From Paludibaculum fermentans (GTDB taxonomy: Bacteria; Acidobacteriota; Terriglobia; Bryobacterales; Bryobacteraceae): a stretch of 64,000 nt of DNA. The stretch covers positions 5,099,501 to 5,163,500 of the forward strand of contig NZ_CP063849.1 in NCBI RefSeq assembly GCF_015277775.1, in the 5' to 3' direction. The notes under the pieces are model-generated. The model saw nothing but the letters and a program-made list of their open reading frames with translations. It was not told where the DNA came from and did no database searches. Positions within the stretch are counted from its first letter, which is position 1; each line of letters starts with the position of its first letter. Below, piece after piece: positions 37,380 through 45,874 of this stretch. Both the position numbers and the translations under genes were made by a program.

Positions 37380-38600
37380 CGCGGCGTCGTTCGAGCCGCG
37401 ATTGATCCAGAGCCAGCCGGAGTAGCCCACCACGGGCACCAGCGTGGCGCCCAGAAATGCGGCGTCCCACGAGCGTGCGTCCATGAGGTGTCCGAACCCG
37501 GGCATGGAAAGGGCGACAAAGGCCGACCACGAACCGGCGCCCAAGCCGGCGATCAGCCCGGCATTGGCGGTGGTAAACGTATGCGTGGCATAGCTGATGG
37601 CGACGATCACGTTGCCGCCAGCCACGAACATCGTCCAGAACAGCAGGAACAGCAGCACGGGGAACGACTGGATGCGCGCCCCCAGTGCCAGCGGCAGCGT
37701 CATCACCAGGGCGGCCAGCGTGAGGGCGCGATAGACGGGCATGGGATCGGGCCTGTTCTTCCGCAGACGGTCGGCAAACCAGCCCCACAGGAAGTAGCCG
37801 CACTCCCAGCCGAGCGGCGGGATCCACAGCACGTGCCCGATCTCGACCTGCGACTTGCCAAGAGCCCGCACGAAATAGATGGGCGCCTCGTAGAGGACGA
37901 AGGCCAGCGGCAGGCAGCCCAGGGCGTAGGAAGACATGAAGCTCCAGAGGCGGGGATCGGACCATTTCATGGCGGGCCGCGAGGCCGGGCTGGGGGTGGC
38001 CGGATCCACCGGTTGCGGCTGAGTGGCGCGAAGTTCCGGGCGACGGCTGATGAACAGCCAGGCCACCAGCCAGAGCGCTCCGACGAAGCCGGTGAAGAGG
38101 AAGGCCGCGCGCCAGCCATAGGCCTGATAGATGGGCGTGACGATGAGCGGCGTGAGCACGGCGCCCAGCGATCCGCCGCTGTAGGCGAGGGCCACGCCGC
38201 GGGAGCGCAGGCGATCGGGCAGGGTTTGGACGACGGTTCGCAGACCTCCGGGGAACGTGGCGCCTTCTCCAAAGCCCAGCGCGGCGCGAGCCACGGCGAA
38301 GCCCAGGAAGCCCGAGACGAAGGCGTGCGCCGTGGACGAAAGGGTCCAGAACGCCACGGCGGCCAGCATGCCCACGCGTACCCCCCAACGATCGAGCCAG
38401 CGGCCCCACAGCGGATTGCCGAGCATGTAGGCGACCGAGAATGAGGAGATGATCCAGCCGTACTGCTCCGCTGAAAGCTGGTTGTCGCGCAGGATGGTGG
38501 GCGCCAGCAGGGCCAGCGTATTGCGGTCGATGTAGCTGATGAGAGAGACCAGCAGCATCGAGGCGGCGGGGACCCAGTGTCGCCAGGGCGTCGAAGGCAT
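37347..38600 (-). CDS. MFS transporter, anion:cation symporter-like
   Basis: 417 residues with twelve predicted membrane helices. The YIDRNTLALLAPTI segment in helix 1 and GRWLDRWGVRVGML between helices 2 and 3 fit the ACS family (hexuronate, galactonate and related organic anions). The central loop is Pro-rich. ATG at 38600 places helix 1 near the N-terminus; ATG codons upstream to 38699 are possible but would add a basic extension. An acid-sugar dehydratase-like enolase enzyme at 42066 would be a natural partner but is not adjacent. Confidence 0.85.
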   Translation of the reverse strand: MPSTPWRHWVPAASMLLVSLISYIDRNTLALLAPTILRDNQLSAEQYGWIISSFSVAYMLGNPLWGRWLDRWGVRVGMLAAVAFWTLSSTAHAFVSGFLGFAVARAALGFGEGATFPGGLRTVVQTLPDRLRSRGVALAYSGGSLGAVLTPLIVTPIYQAYGWRAAFLFTGFVGALWLVAWLFISRRPELRATQPQPVDPATPSPASRPAMKWSDPRLWSFMSSYALGCLPLAFVLYEAPIYFVRALGKSQVEIGHVLWIPPLGWECGYFLWGWFADRLRKNRPDPMPVYRALTLAALVMTLPLALGARIQSFPVLLFLLFWTMFVAGGNVIVAISYATHTFTTANAGLIAGLGAGSWSAFVALSMPGFGHLMDARSWDAAFLGATLVPVVGYSGWLWINRGSNDAALPAHGQHQVG

Positions 38601-38708
38601 TCCCCGTAGTGTATCGACTCGTCGCACCGCAGCGCCGCTTTGTCCGGTCATTCTCCGTTTCATCGGATTCCCGGTGCTTGCCGCGGCGCCACGCCGCACA
38701 CTGGACCC

Positions 38709-39425
38709 ATGAAGAAATCACTGTGGCTGACGTTTGCCGCGGGCTCGTTCGCACTGGGGTTGATGACGGCGCCCGGCCGCGGCCAGGATCCCAAACCAGA
38801 GGGACAGAAGGTCCGGTTCGATCACATCGTGAGGAACGACTTCTTCGCCGGTTTGAGCGGCGACCGGGAGGCGTTCGCGCGGGCCATGAGGGCGGCCGAG
38901 GAGACCATCAAGGAGAATCCGAAGCATGCCGAGGCGCTGGTCTGGCATGGCGCGGGGCTGTTCTCGCAATCGGGCCAGGCGTTTCAATCCGGCGATTTCC
39001 AGAGGGGGCAGGAGATGTGGGAGCAGGGTCTGGCCGAGATGGACGAAGCCGTGAAACTGCGCCCGGACACGGCGGCCACGCGAATCCCCCGGGGCTCCGC
39101 GATGCTGATGGCGTCACGCTTCGTACCGCAGGAACGCAAAGCGGCCTTGCTGGAGCGGGCCGTCGCCGATTTCTCGCATATGTACGACCTGCAGAAAGAC
39201 TCGCTGGACAAGCTCGGCACACATCCTCGCGGCGAGCTGCTGATGGGCCTGGCCGACGGCTATGACCGCAGCGGAGAGAAGGAGAAGTCCAAGGCGCTGC
39301 TGGCGAAGGTCGTGAGCGAGATGGGCGAATCGGTGTACGGCAAGCGGGCGCAGAAGTGGCTGGAAACCGGCGATCTGCCGGCGGTGCAGCGCAACTGCAT
39401 CGGCTGCCACACGGCGGGGCACTGA
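38709..39425 (+). CDS. Exported TPR-like protein with C-terminal heme c motif
   Basis: 238 residues. Signal peptide about 1-25. Helical repeats of TPR character occupy about 50-215 (AEETIKENPKHAEALVWHGAG; GLAEMDEAVKLRPDTAATRI). The last residues carry a single CIGCH, a heme c attachment site, only five residues from the C-terminus. No clear distal Met domain is present, so it is not a standard cytochrome c; it may be a heme-tagged scaffold or the motif may bind another ligand. ATG at 38709 is preferred to an open frame from 38640. The LytS-type kinase starts 30 bp downstream. Confidence 0.75.
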   Translation: MKKSLWLTFAAGSFALGLMTAPGRGQDPKPEGQKVRFDHIVRNDFFAGLSGDREAFARAMRAAEETIKENPKHAEALVWHGAGLFSQSGQAFQSGDFQRGQEMWEQGLAEMDEAVKLRPDTAATRIPRGSAMLMASRFVPQERKAALLERAVADFSHMYDLQKDSLDKLGTHPRGELLMGLADGYDRSGEKEKSKALLAKVVSEMGESVYGKRAQKWLETGDLPAVQRNCIGCHTAGH

Positions 39426-39455
39426 GCGGCGCCGTGAGTACACTGGAGTTCTGAG

Positions 39456-40538
39456 ATGCAGTGGGTTTATTCCGACAAACCGGGCCTGACCTGGCGGCAT
39501 GTAGGCATGGTGCTGCTGTTCAATGGAGCCATCGGCTTTGTGCTGTGCCTGTTGAACTTCGCCTACAATCCGCAGGCTCGCAACTCGCAGTTCGGGCTCT
39601 ACCTGCTGGCCAACATGATCTACGCGCAGCTGATCGGCTGCACGGCGGCATTCACTATCCCCTGGCTGGCCGTTCGCATCTGGCGGCTGCCTAAGCTGGC
39701 CATGTGGCTGGTGTACGTCACGTCGCTGGTGGCGATCGCGGCCATCGGCACCCTGTTGGCGGTGGGCGGATTGCTGCTGGTGGGCATCATTTCCGCCCGC
39801 GAGTTCTGGCCGCAGTTCGTGGGCAGTGTGCGGACGGCGACACTGATTACGATCATCGTCGGCATCGCCAGTTTCGTCATCGAAACCCTGCGGCACCGGG
39901 TGGAGCACACCACGCTGGAGCTGAAGCAGCAGCAACTGGAACGGGAGCGGGCCCAAAAGCTGGTGCTCGAAGCACGGCTGAGCTCGCTGCAGTCGCGGCT
40001 GCAGCCGCACTTCCTGTTCAACACCATCAATTCGATCCTCTCGATGATTCGCGACGAGCCGAAGGGCGCCGAGGAGATGCTGCAGCGCCTGGCGCGCCTG
40101 CTGCGGTATGCGCTGGACTCGCAGGACCGGTCCACCGTTTCGCTGGGCGAAGAGATGAAGCTGGTGAGCGACTATCTGGAGATCGAGCGGACGCGCTTTG
40201 GCCAGCGCCTGGCGTTCTCGATCGATATGGATCACGAGGCGATGAATTGCGAGTTGCCGCCGTATGCGCTGCAGACGCTGGTGGAGAACTCGATGAAGTA
40301 TGCCATCGCACCAAGGCGGGAGGGCGGGCGCATCGGGATCGTGGTGCAGCGCGAGAACGGCTGGCTGGAAGTGACCGTCCAGGATGACGGACCGGGGTTC
40401 AGCCATGACGACCTGAGCGAGGGGCATGGCCTGGATACGCTGCAGAAGCGGCTGGCGCTGCTCTATGGCGCGGCCGGCGCGCTTTCCATTGAAGGGAATC
40501 TCGTGCGCCTGCGAGTCCCGGTGGGGGTGCCGGCATGA
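39456..40538 (+). CDS. LytS/YehU-type sensor histidine kinase
   Basis: 360 residues. Four predicted membrane helices (about 15-145), a short coiled coil (TTLELKQQQLERERAQKLVL), then the His_kinase domain with His185 in LQPHFLFNTINS and a HATPase domain with ENSMKYAI and DDGPGFSHDD. It phosphorylates the response regulator encoded immediately downstream (four-base ATGA overlap). Members of this family sense cell-envelope state or small metabolites. Confidence 0.92.
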   Translation: MQWVYSDKPGLTWRHVGMVLLFNGAIGFVLCLLNFAYNPQARNSQFGLYLLANMIYAQLIGCTAAFTIPWLAVRIWRLPKLAMWLVYVTSLVAIAAIGTLLAVGGLLLVGIISAREFWPQFVGSVRTATLITIIVGIASFVIETLRHRVEHTTLELKQQQLERERAQKLVLEARLSSLQSRLQPHFLFNTINSILSMIRDEPKGAEEMLQRLARLLRYALDSQDRSTVSLGEEMKLVSDYLEIERTRFGQRLAFSIDMDHEAMNCELPPYALQTLVENSMKYAIAPRREGGRIGIVVQRENGWLEVTVQDDGPGFSHDDLSEGHGLDTLQKRLALLYGAAGALSIEGNLVRLRVPVGVPA

Positions 40539-41305
40539 GTTTGCGCGTCTATCTGGTCGACGACGAGGAACTGGCGGTGCGGCGCCTGGATCGTATGCTG
40601 CGGGAGACCGGCCGAGTGGAGATCGTGGGCAGCTCGACCGATTCCGTCCGCGCGCAGCAGGAGATCGAACTACTGGTACCGGATGCGCTCTTCCTGGACA
40701 TCCAGATGCCCGGCATGACGGGTTTTGACCTACTCGCCAGCCTGAGTTTCCAACCGCTGGTAGTCTTCGCCACCGCCTACGACCAGTACGCTTTGCGCGC
40801 CTTTGAGGTGAACTCGCTCGACTACTTGTTGAAGCCGGTGGAAGAGGCGCAGCTCGACCGGGCCCTGGGCAAGCTCGAACGGATGGCCGGAGGCGAGATG
40901 CCGCGGCCCGCGCTGAAGACGCTGATCGATCAAGTGCAGGCGGCGCTGCAGGGACAGGCTCGCCAGGAGGGGTTGCAGCGCATCTCCTCGCGCATCGGCG
41001 AACGGGTGCACTTCATCGAGCTGTCGCGGGTGACGCACTTCTTCGCGGAGGACAAGCTCACCTATGCCGCCACGCCGGAGAAAAACTGGGTGGTGGACAA
41101 GACGATCGCCGAGCTGGAGCAGAAGCTGGATGCGCAGCAGTTTGTGCGGGTACACCGGTCGACGCTGGTGAACCTGAGCTTTGCCGATGAACTCTATCCG
41201 TGGTTCGGGGGCAAGATGATCCTGCGGCTGAAGGATCCCAAGAAGACCGAGATCACAGTGGCTCGGGACCGGCTGAAAGAACTGAAGGACCGTTTGGGAA
41301 TCTGA
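40535..41305 (+). CDS. LytTR-family response regulator
   Basis: 256 residues. Receiver domain about 1-120 with acidic pocket DDEE and phosphoacceptor Asp55 in LFLDIQMPGM, then KPVEEAQL. A LytTR DNA-binding domain covers about 150-255 (FIELSRVTHFFAEDKLTYA ... FVRVHRSTLVNL). Paired with the LytS-type kinase. Target genes are unknown; no obvious LytTR direct repeats were found nearby. Confidence 0.92.
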   Translation: MSLRVYLVDDEELAVRRLDRMLRETGRVEIVGSSTDSVRAQQEIELLVPDALFLDIQMPGMTGFDLLASLSFQPLVVFATAYDQYALRAFEVNSLDYLLKPVEEAQLDRALGKLERMAGGEMPRPALKTLIDQVQAALQGQARQEGLQRISSRIGERVHFIELSRVTHFFAEDKLTYAATPEKNWVVDKTIAELEQKLDAQQFVRVHRSTLVNLSFADELYPWFGGKMILRLKDPKKTEITVARDRLKELKDRLGI

Positions 41306-41320
41306 GGCGCCGGCCTGGAC

Positions 41321-42040
41321 TCACTCGGCGCCGGGTGCCGCGTGCAGGTTCAGTAACTCACTGACCGTGACGAACTCATAGCCCGCCTCGGCCCACTTGG
41401 GCAGCAACTGCCGGAGCGAATCCAGGGTCGAGTCAATGTTGGGGTGATGGGTGAGTTCGCGGCCGTCGTGGAAGCAGAGAATCGCGCCGGGATGGGCGCT
41501 GGCTTCCATTCGGGTGGCCACATCGGTGGCGGACAGGCGCCAGTCGCGCGCCAGGGTGGTCCACATCACACCGAGCAGGTGCAGCCGCTTCTGGGCGGGG
41601 CGCAGCCCAAACCAGCGCGCACCGAAGGTGGGCCGCACGAGCGTGGGTGTCACGCCGCAGGTTTCGGCGATGGCCTGCTGGGCGCGCTCCAATTGCTCAA
41701 AAATAAACTGCGAAGACCGCAGGTAGAGAGCCGGGTGCGTGTCGGTGTGATTACCGATCTCGTGTCCATCGGCAACGCAGCGGAGAGCGACCCGCGGCAG
41801 GCGGCGGACGTGGTGGCCGCATTGGAAGAAGGTGGCGCGGGCGCCGTAGTCGTAGAGCAGGCTGAGGAGATCGGGGGTCGATTCACTGGGCCCGTCGTCG
41901 AAAGTCAGGGCGATGGCGCGGCGGGTGGCCGGGCCTTTCCAGATCGAGGGTCCGAACAACTGCGCCGAGCGGCCGCGCACACCGTAAGCGGTGACGCCAG
42001 CCGCCGCCAGACCCGCGGCGCCTAGGACTTCGAAGACCAT
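41321..42040 (-). CDS. Polysaccharide deacetylase (NodB/CE4 family)
   Basis: 239 residues. One N-terminal hydrophobic segment (signal anchor), then the NodB domain: motif 1 TFDDGPSES (catalytic Asp and metal Asp), motif 2 HEIGNHTDTHPAL (metal His pair, H-x3-H), motif 3 RPTFG and motif 5 CFHDG. Metal-dependent removal of N-acetyl groups from a glycan such as peptidoglycan or an exopolysaccharide, probably at the membrane. ATG at 42040 is preferred over TTG at 42058. It ends downstream of the enolase-family gene with a small gap, so the two may be co-transcribed. Confidence 0.87.
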   Translation of the reverse strand: MVFEVLGAAGLAAAGVTAYGVRGRSAQLFGPSIWKGPATRRAIALTFDDGPSESTPDLLSLLYDYGARATFFQCGHHVRRLPRVALRCVADGHEIGNHTDTHPALYLRSSQFIFEQLERAQQAIAETCGVTPTLVRPTFGARWFGLRPAQKRLHLLGVMWTTLARDWRLSATDVATRMEASAHPGAILCFHDGRELTHHPNIDSTLDSLRQLLPKWAEAGYEFVTVSELLNLHAAPGAE

Positions 42041-42065
42041 TGAAGGGGAGTGTATCAAAACGGGG

Positions 42066-43313
42066 TCAGGCGCCGGTGGACGCCCAACGCTGGCTGTGAT
42101 CCCCGGTCACGGCCCAGGTCTCGGCCGGCGAATGGAGCTTGAAGAAGGACCAGGGGCCCGGGATCCAGGGGAAGCGGTCGAGCGCCGAGAGATTGATGTC
42201 GACGCCGAAGCCCGGGCGGGTCAAATCCAGCTCCAGGACGCCTTTGCGGATGGGCAGCGGCTCGGACAGAATATCCTCGGCGAGGGGGAAGGGGTACATC
42301 CCGGGCTGGGTGATGGAGCGGTAGCAGGGATACTCCAACCACGGCACGACGGTGTCGGGCCAGCAAACGCCCAGATGGGCGGCGGCGAGGATCTCCAGAT
42401 TGGTGCCCCAGGAATGAAAGGCGAAGGAGAGGCCGGCGCGCGCGACGGAGGCGAGCAAACGCCGTCCGAGGTTGTAGCCGCCCTGGCAAACCAGGTCGGC
42501 CTGCACGTAGTCGACGCAGCGGGTGGCGATGAGGTCATCGAAGCCTGCTTCGTCGGGCTCGTGTTCTCCTGAGGCGAGCGGCACTTCGTCGAGATCCTTC
42601 AGCCGGCCGTAGGCGGCGTGGTCGTGCGGCGGCAGCGGTTCCTCAAGCCAGGTGACCTGCAGGCGGCCCATCTCCCGGGCCAGGTGATGAACGGTCTCTT
42701 CGCTGTAGCTTTGATCACCCATGCGCCACCAGGTGTGGGCGTCGACCATGATCTCAAAGCCCGGGCCGGTGGCTTCACGGATGCGGCGAATGGTCTCCAG
42801 GTCTGCCTCGGGTCCCAAGGCGGGGCGCAGCTTGTAGGCCGAGAAGCCGTGGGCCGCCAGTTGTGCGGCTTCATCGGCATAGCCCTGCGGGCTCTGATAC
42901 ATGCCGGCACTGGCGTACAGGCGGATCTCGTCCCGCACGCGGCCCCCCAGCAGGTCGCAGACGGGGACATCGAAGGTGCAGGCGGTGAGGTCAAAGAGGG
43001 CGATCTCGACCGCGTCGTAGAAGCGGGAGAGCGCGCGGGTGATGCCGGGCTGCTGGTGGAAGAGAATCCTCAGGACATCGGGGTCGAGTAGGGTGCGTCC
43101 GACGAGAAACGGCGCGATGAAATCACGAATGCCGGCCAGCGCTTCCTCGTGGGCGGGCCCCGGCGCATAGCCGCGCAGGCCGTGTTCGCCCTCGACACAG
43201 ATCAACATGGCGTCGCGCTTGACGATCGTGCGCTCGCCCCCGTGATAAGGGAGGACGAGAGGCTCCGCCAGCGGCGAGGACAGCAGGAAAGCCTGCACGG
43301 AACGAATCAGCAT
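42066..43313 (-). CDS. Enolase superfamily enzyme, mandelate racemase-like
   Basis: 415 residues. N-terminal capping domain, then the TIM barrel. Metal ligands appear as D191 (MVDAHTWW), E224 (WLEEP) and E250 (ASGEHE). The candidate bases are K161 (YKLRP) and the His300/Asp273 dyad (FAFHSWG, VQADLV), the mandelate racemase subgroup arrangement used by many acid-sugar dehydratases. ATG at 43313 has AAGG upstream. Substrate not determinable from sequence alone. Confidence 0.85.
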   Translation of the reverse strand: MLIRSVQAFLLSSPLAEPLVLPYHGGERTIVKRDAMLICVEGEHGLRGYAPGPAHEEALAGIRDFIAPFLVGRTLLDPDVLRILFHQQPGITRALSRFYDAVEIALFDLTACTFDVPVCDLLGGRVRDEIRLYASAGMYQSPQGYADEAAQLAAHGFSAYKLRPALGPEADLETIRRIREATGPGFEIMVDAHTWWRMGDQSYSEETVHHLAREMGRLQVTWLEEPLPPHDHAAYGRLKDLDEVPLASGEHEPDEAGFDDLIATRCVDYVQADLVCQGGYNLGRRLLASVARAGLSFAFHSWGTNLEILAAAHLGVCWPDTVVPWLEYPCYRSITQPGMYPFPLAEDILSEPLPIRKGVLELDLTRPGFGVDINLSALDRFPWIPGPWSFFKLHSPAETWAVTGDHSQRWASTGA

Positions 43314-43369
43314 TCGACCTTCAGGGTTCCGCAATTGCAGAGCGAAGTCAAATCACAAGGCATGCGGCG

Positions 43370-43404
43370 AAAAAAGGGGCCGGCGCTGGTCAAGCGTCCG
43401 GCCC
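43370..43404 (-). terminator. Intrinsic terminator after molybdopterin-binding protein gene
   Basis: Minus strand: GGGCCGG, bulged A, CGCT, 5-nt loop TGACC, AGCG, CCGGCCC, C, then six T (43375-43370). A GC-rich stem of 7 plus 4 pairs followed by a T-run is a textbook Rho-independent terminator. Confidence 0.85.
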
Positions 43405-43450
43405 TGAGTATTGCTTACCCGATGATGGGTAGCGTTTGGAGGAGAACGTT

Positions 43451-44422
43451 TCAGCCCAAGAGCCCGCCGTGCCCGAGGCACGCGATCTCCCAGCCGGAGA
43501 CCCGGTAGCGGGCCAGCATCGGAGGAAGTATGAGGTCGACGACGTTGCGCTTGGCCGAGCGGAAGCAGCCTGGCGCCGAGACGACAGGGATGTCGTCTTT
43601 GTAACCAAGGAGGAGGAGGTTCCCCGGCTCCACCGGCGCCAGAAATCGTTCGAGATGACAGCCGCAGTCGAGCATGGCGCGGCCGATCACATCGTCGGGG
43701 CCCGCCGGTGCGGTGGTCGAGGCCACGAGAATGGCTGTCGGATTGGCGCGCAGCAGATGGCCAAGAGCCTTAGTGACGGTCGCCTCTTCCTCGACGCAGG
43801 CCAACGAGAAGCGGCAGCTTAGCCCGAACTGATCGAGACGCTGGCGCATGACGCTTTCGAACAACTGGCGGGCGCGGTCACCGGAGCAGGGATCGGTGTA
43901 GAGCACGGCCACCGCGGGGTCGCGAATGGGCCGGGCCTGGAGAATGGGGCCGCGTTCCTTGAGGATGGAGAGCACGGCATCGAGCTGTTGCTGGGAGACG
44001 GCGAACGGAGAGCTCTTCACCGTGGCGACACGGTCTCCGGCGCGGGCGAAGCTGAAATTCTGCGTGGTGGCGATGACGACGCTGGCGGTGCAGTTGATCT
44101 GTTTCAGCAGTTCATCGTCCACCAGAATGCTGGTGTTTTCCGTGGCGATAAGATTGGCGCGGCCTCCGGCGGCCAGGCGGATCTCCAGGGAGCCGCAGCC
44201 GATGAGGGAGCCAACCTGGGCCACCGCGTCGTCCTCGCCCACCTCTCCTTCGTCCAGTTCGGTGACCCAGACCTTGCGCATGCCCTCGGTTTCCAGCAGG
44301 CGCACGTCTTCCTCGCTGATCAGGTGGCCTTTGGCCAGCAGCTTCTTGCCGCAAGGCCGGAAGATGGTGCAGCAAAGCACTCGGCCGTTGGCTTCTTGTA
44401 CGTCGATGGTCAGGGCGCGCAT
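43451..44422 (-). CDS. Molybdopterin-binding (MoCF/MoeA-like) domain protein
   Basis: 323 residues. The N-terminal region (about 1-90) carries KGHLISEEDVRLLETEG, a MoeA/SAF-like linker. The C-terminal half is a MoaB/Mog-like fold with VAVLYTDPCSGD, LLRANPTAILVASTTAPAGPDDVIGRA and the ending DLILPPMLARYRVSGWEIACLGHGGLLG. It lacks the full four-domain MoeA architecture, so it may be a sensor or a partial molybdopterin enzyme rather than the insertase. ATG at 44422 has GGAG upstream. It ends before a strong terminator and lies 140 bp downstream of argA. Confidence 0.75.
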   Translation of the reverse strand: MRALTIDVQEANGRVLCCTIFRPCGKKLLAKGHLISEEDVRLLETEGMRKVWVTELDEGEVGEDDAVAQVGSLIGCGSLEIRLAAGGRANLIATENTSILVDDELLKQINCTASVVIATTQNFSFARAGDRVATVKSSPFAVSQQQLDAVLSILKERGPILQARPIRDPAVAVLYTDPCSGDRARQLFESVMRQRLDQFGLSCRFSLACVEEEATVTKALGHLLRANPTAILVASTTAPAGPDDVIGRAMLDCGCHLERFLAPVEPGNLLLLGYKDDIPVVSAPGCFRSAKRNVVDLILPPMLARYRVSGWEIACLGHGGLLG

Positions 44423-44561
44423 GGGACTCCTATGCCAGGGAGATTTCAGTCTGGAATTCCGCAGTTCGCAGGTGGCCGGTTCGGCCCACCCGGCTGCGAT
44501 CTTCACAGGAGTAGTGCGCGGCAGGCGGAGAATCTCTCCACCGAATATTGAGATAAAAGAA

Positions 44562-45095
44562 TCAGTTGTGCCGGAAAACCGGAATCTGAATCAGCGTCTC
44601 TTCCACCACAGGCCGGCTGAGCGAGGGGAGGGAGGTTTCGGGCTTGAGCGCCTTGAAGACGGCGATTTCATCACAAGCCTGGAACTTGGGACAGCGCAGG
44701 CAGTCCTTCCAGGCCTTCAGCGGGAGCTCGCCGCGGTCGACTTCGTGATAGCCCATCTTGTCGAAGAAGCGCGGTACGTAAGTAAACGCAAATAAAGCGC
44801 CAAGGTCGTATTCCCGGGCTTCATTCTCAAGCGCGTCCATCAGGGCGCGGCCGGCTCCGGTGCCCTTGGCGTCAGGTAAGACGGCCAGCGAGCGGACCTC
44901 GGCCATGGTGGGGCCGTAAAAGTGGAGCGCGGCGCAGCCCAGCAGGCGATCGCCCTCATAGAGAACCGTGAAATCGCGGATGCCCTCCGAGAGTTCGAAT
45001 TCGTTGCGCGGCAGCATAATGCCTTGCCGGGCGTAGTCGTTAATGAGCTTCAATATGGCGGGGATATCCACCATTCTGGCTTTGCGGAGAGTCAT
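44562..45095 (-). CDS. argA: Short N-acetylglutamate synthase (GNAT-type ArgA)
   Basis: 177-residue GNAT protein. The acetyl-CoA binding signature is LPDAKGTGAGRALMDALE (about 73-90). The C-terminal part has a conserved-looking Cys cluster C132-x2-C135-x5-C141 in CLRCPKFQACDEIAVF, which could bind a metal. Being in an argC-argB operon it is best read as a short ArgA, supplying N-acetylglutamate for arginine synthesis without the kinase-like regulatory domain of classical ArgA. It overlaps argB by four bases (ATGA). Confidence 0.85.
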   Translation of the reverse strand: MTLRKARMVDIPAILKLINDYARQGIMLPRNEFELSEGIRDFTVLYEGDRLLGCAALHFYGPTMAEVRSLAVLPDAKGTGAGRALMDALENEAREYDLGALFAFTYVPRFFDKMGYHEVDRGELPLKAWKDCLRCPKFQACDEIAVFKALKPETSLPSLSRPVVEETLIQIPVFRHN

Positions 45096-45874
45096 TGTTG
45101 AGCCTCCTTTACGATCCGCGTCCCAAGCACTTCCCCATTCAGGAGCCGCTCAATCACGCGCGGCGCCGAACCGGGCGCAATGATGACTTCGCCGACGCCC
45201 TGGGCGAGTGCGGCGCAGGCAGAGTTGAGCTTGGCCTGCATGCCGCCGGTGGCCACGCCCTGGGCGATCAATTCCTGACAGCCGGCCACGTCCAGGACGG
45301 GCAAAGTGGTGCCGTCGGCCGCACGCACGCCGTCCACATCGGTAAGGAACAGCAACCGGGCCGCTTCGTAGCCTGCCGCGCAGGCGACAGCCATCTGGTC
45401 GGCGTTGACGTTGTAGATGCCGCCCTGCCGGTCGCCGGCCACGCAGGCCACCACAGGGATGAAGCCGTGCTCCACCAACGCGTTCAGCACGGCTGGGTTC
45501 GTTTGGACAATTTCGCCGACCGCGCCCAGTTCCGGGTTGAGCTGGCGCGCCTCGGCCAGGACGCCGTCGATCCCGCTCAAGCCAACGGCTGGGGCCCCGG
45601 CGGCCACGAGAGACGACACGAGCTCCTTGTTCACACTGCCGGCAAAGACCTTCAGGACCGCGTCGATCACGTCCGGCGAAGTGACGCGCAGGCCGTTCAC
45701 AAAGCGGCTTTCCACGCCGCGCTCAGTCAGAAACCGGGTCATCTGCTTGCCGCCGCCATGGACGACGACCGCCTCCACGCCAGTGGACGGCAGGGCCGCG
45801 ATCTGGGCGGCCAGTGCCGCGCGCGAATCGAGACTATCGAGTAAGGTACCGCCCAACTTGACGAGAACTCTCAT
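45092..45874 (-). CDS. argB: Acetylglutamate kinase
   Basis: 260 residues. Phosphorylates N-acetylglutamate with ATP (second step of arginine synthesis). Amino-acid-kinase fold signatures: VLVKLGGTLLD at the N-terminus, VVHGGGKQMTRFL (substrate and phosphate loop), YNVNADQMAVACA (nucleotide site) and FLTDVDGV. ATG at 45874 is chosen because it forms the ATGA overlap with argC; the longer open frame to 45964 lies inside argC. No N-terminal extension typical of arginine-inhibited hexameric forms is seen. Confidence 0.93.
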   Translation of the reverse strand: MRVLVKLGGTLLDSLDSRAALAAQIAALPSTGVEAVVVHGGGKQMTRFLTERGVESRFVNGLRVTSPDVIDAVLKVFAGSVNKELVSSLVAAGAPAVGLSGIDGVLAEARQLNPELGAVGEIVQTNPAVLNALVEHGFIPVVACVAGDRQGGIYNVNADQMAVACAAGYEAARLLFLTDVDGVRAADGTTLPVLDVAGCQELIAQGVATGGMQAKLNSACAALAQGVGEVIIAPGSAPRVIERLLNGEVLGTRIVKEAQQ

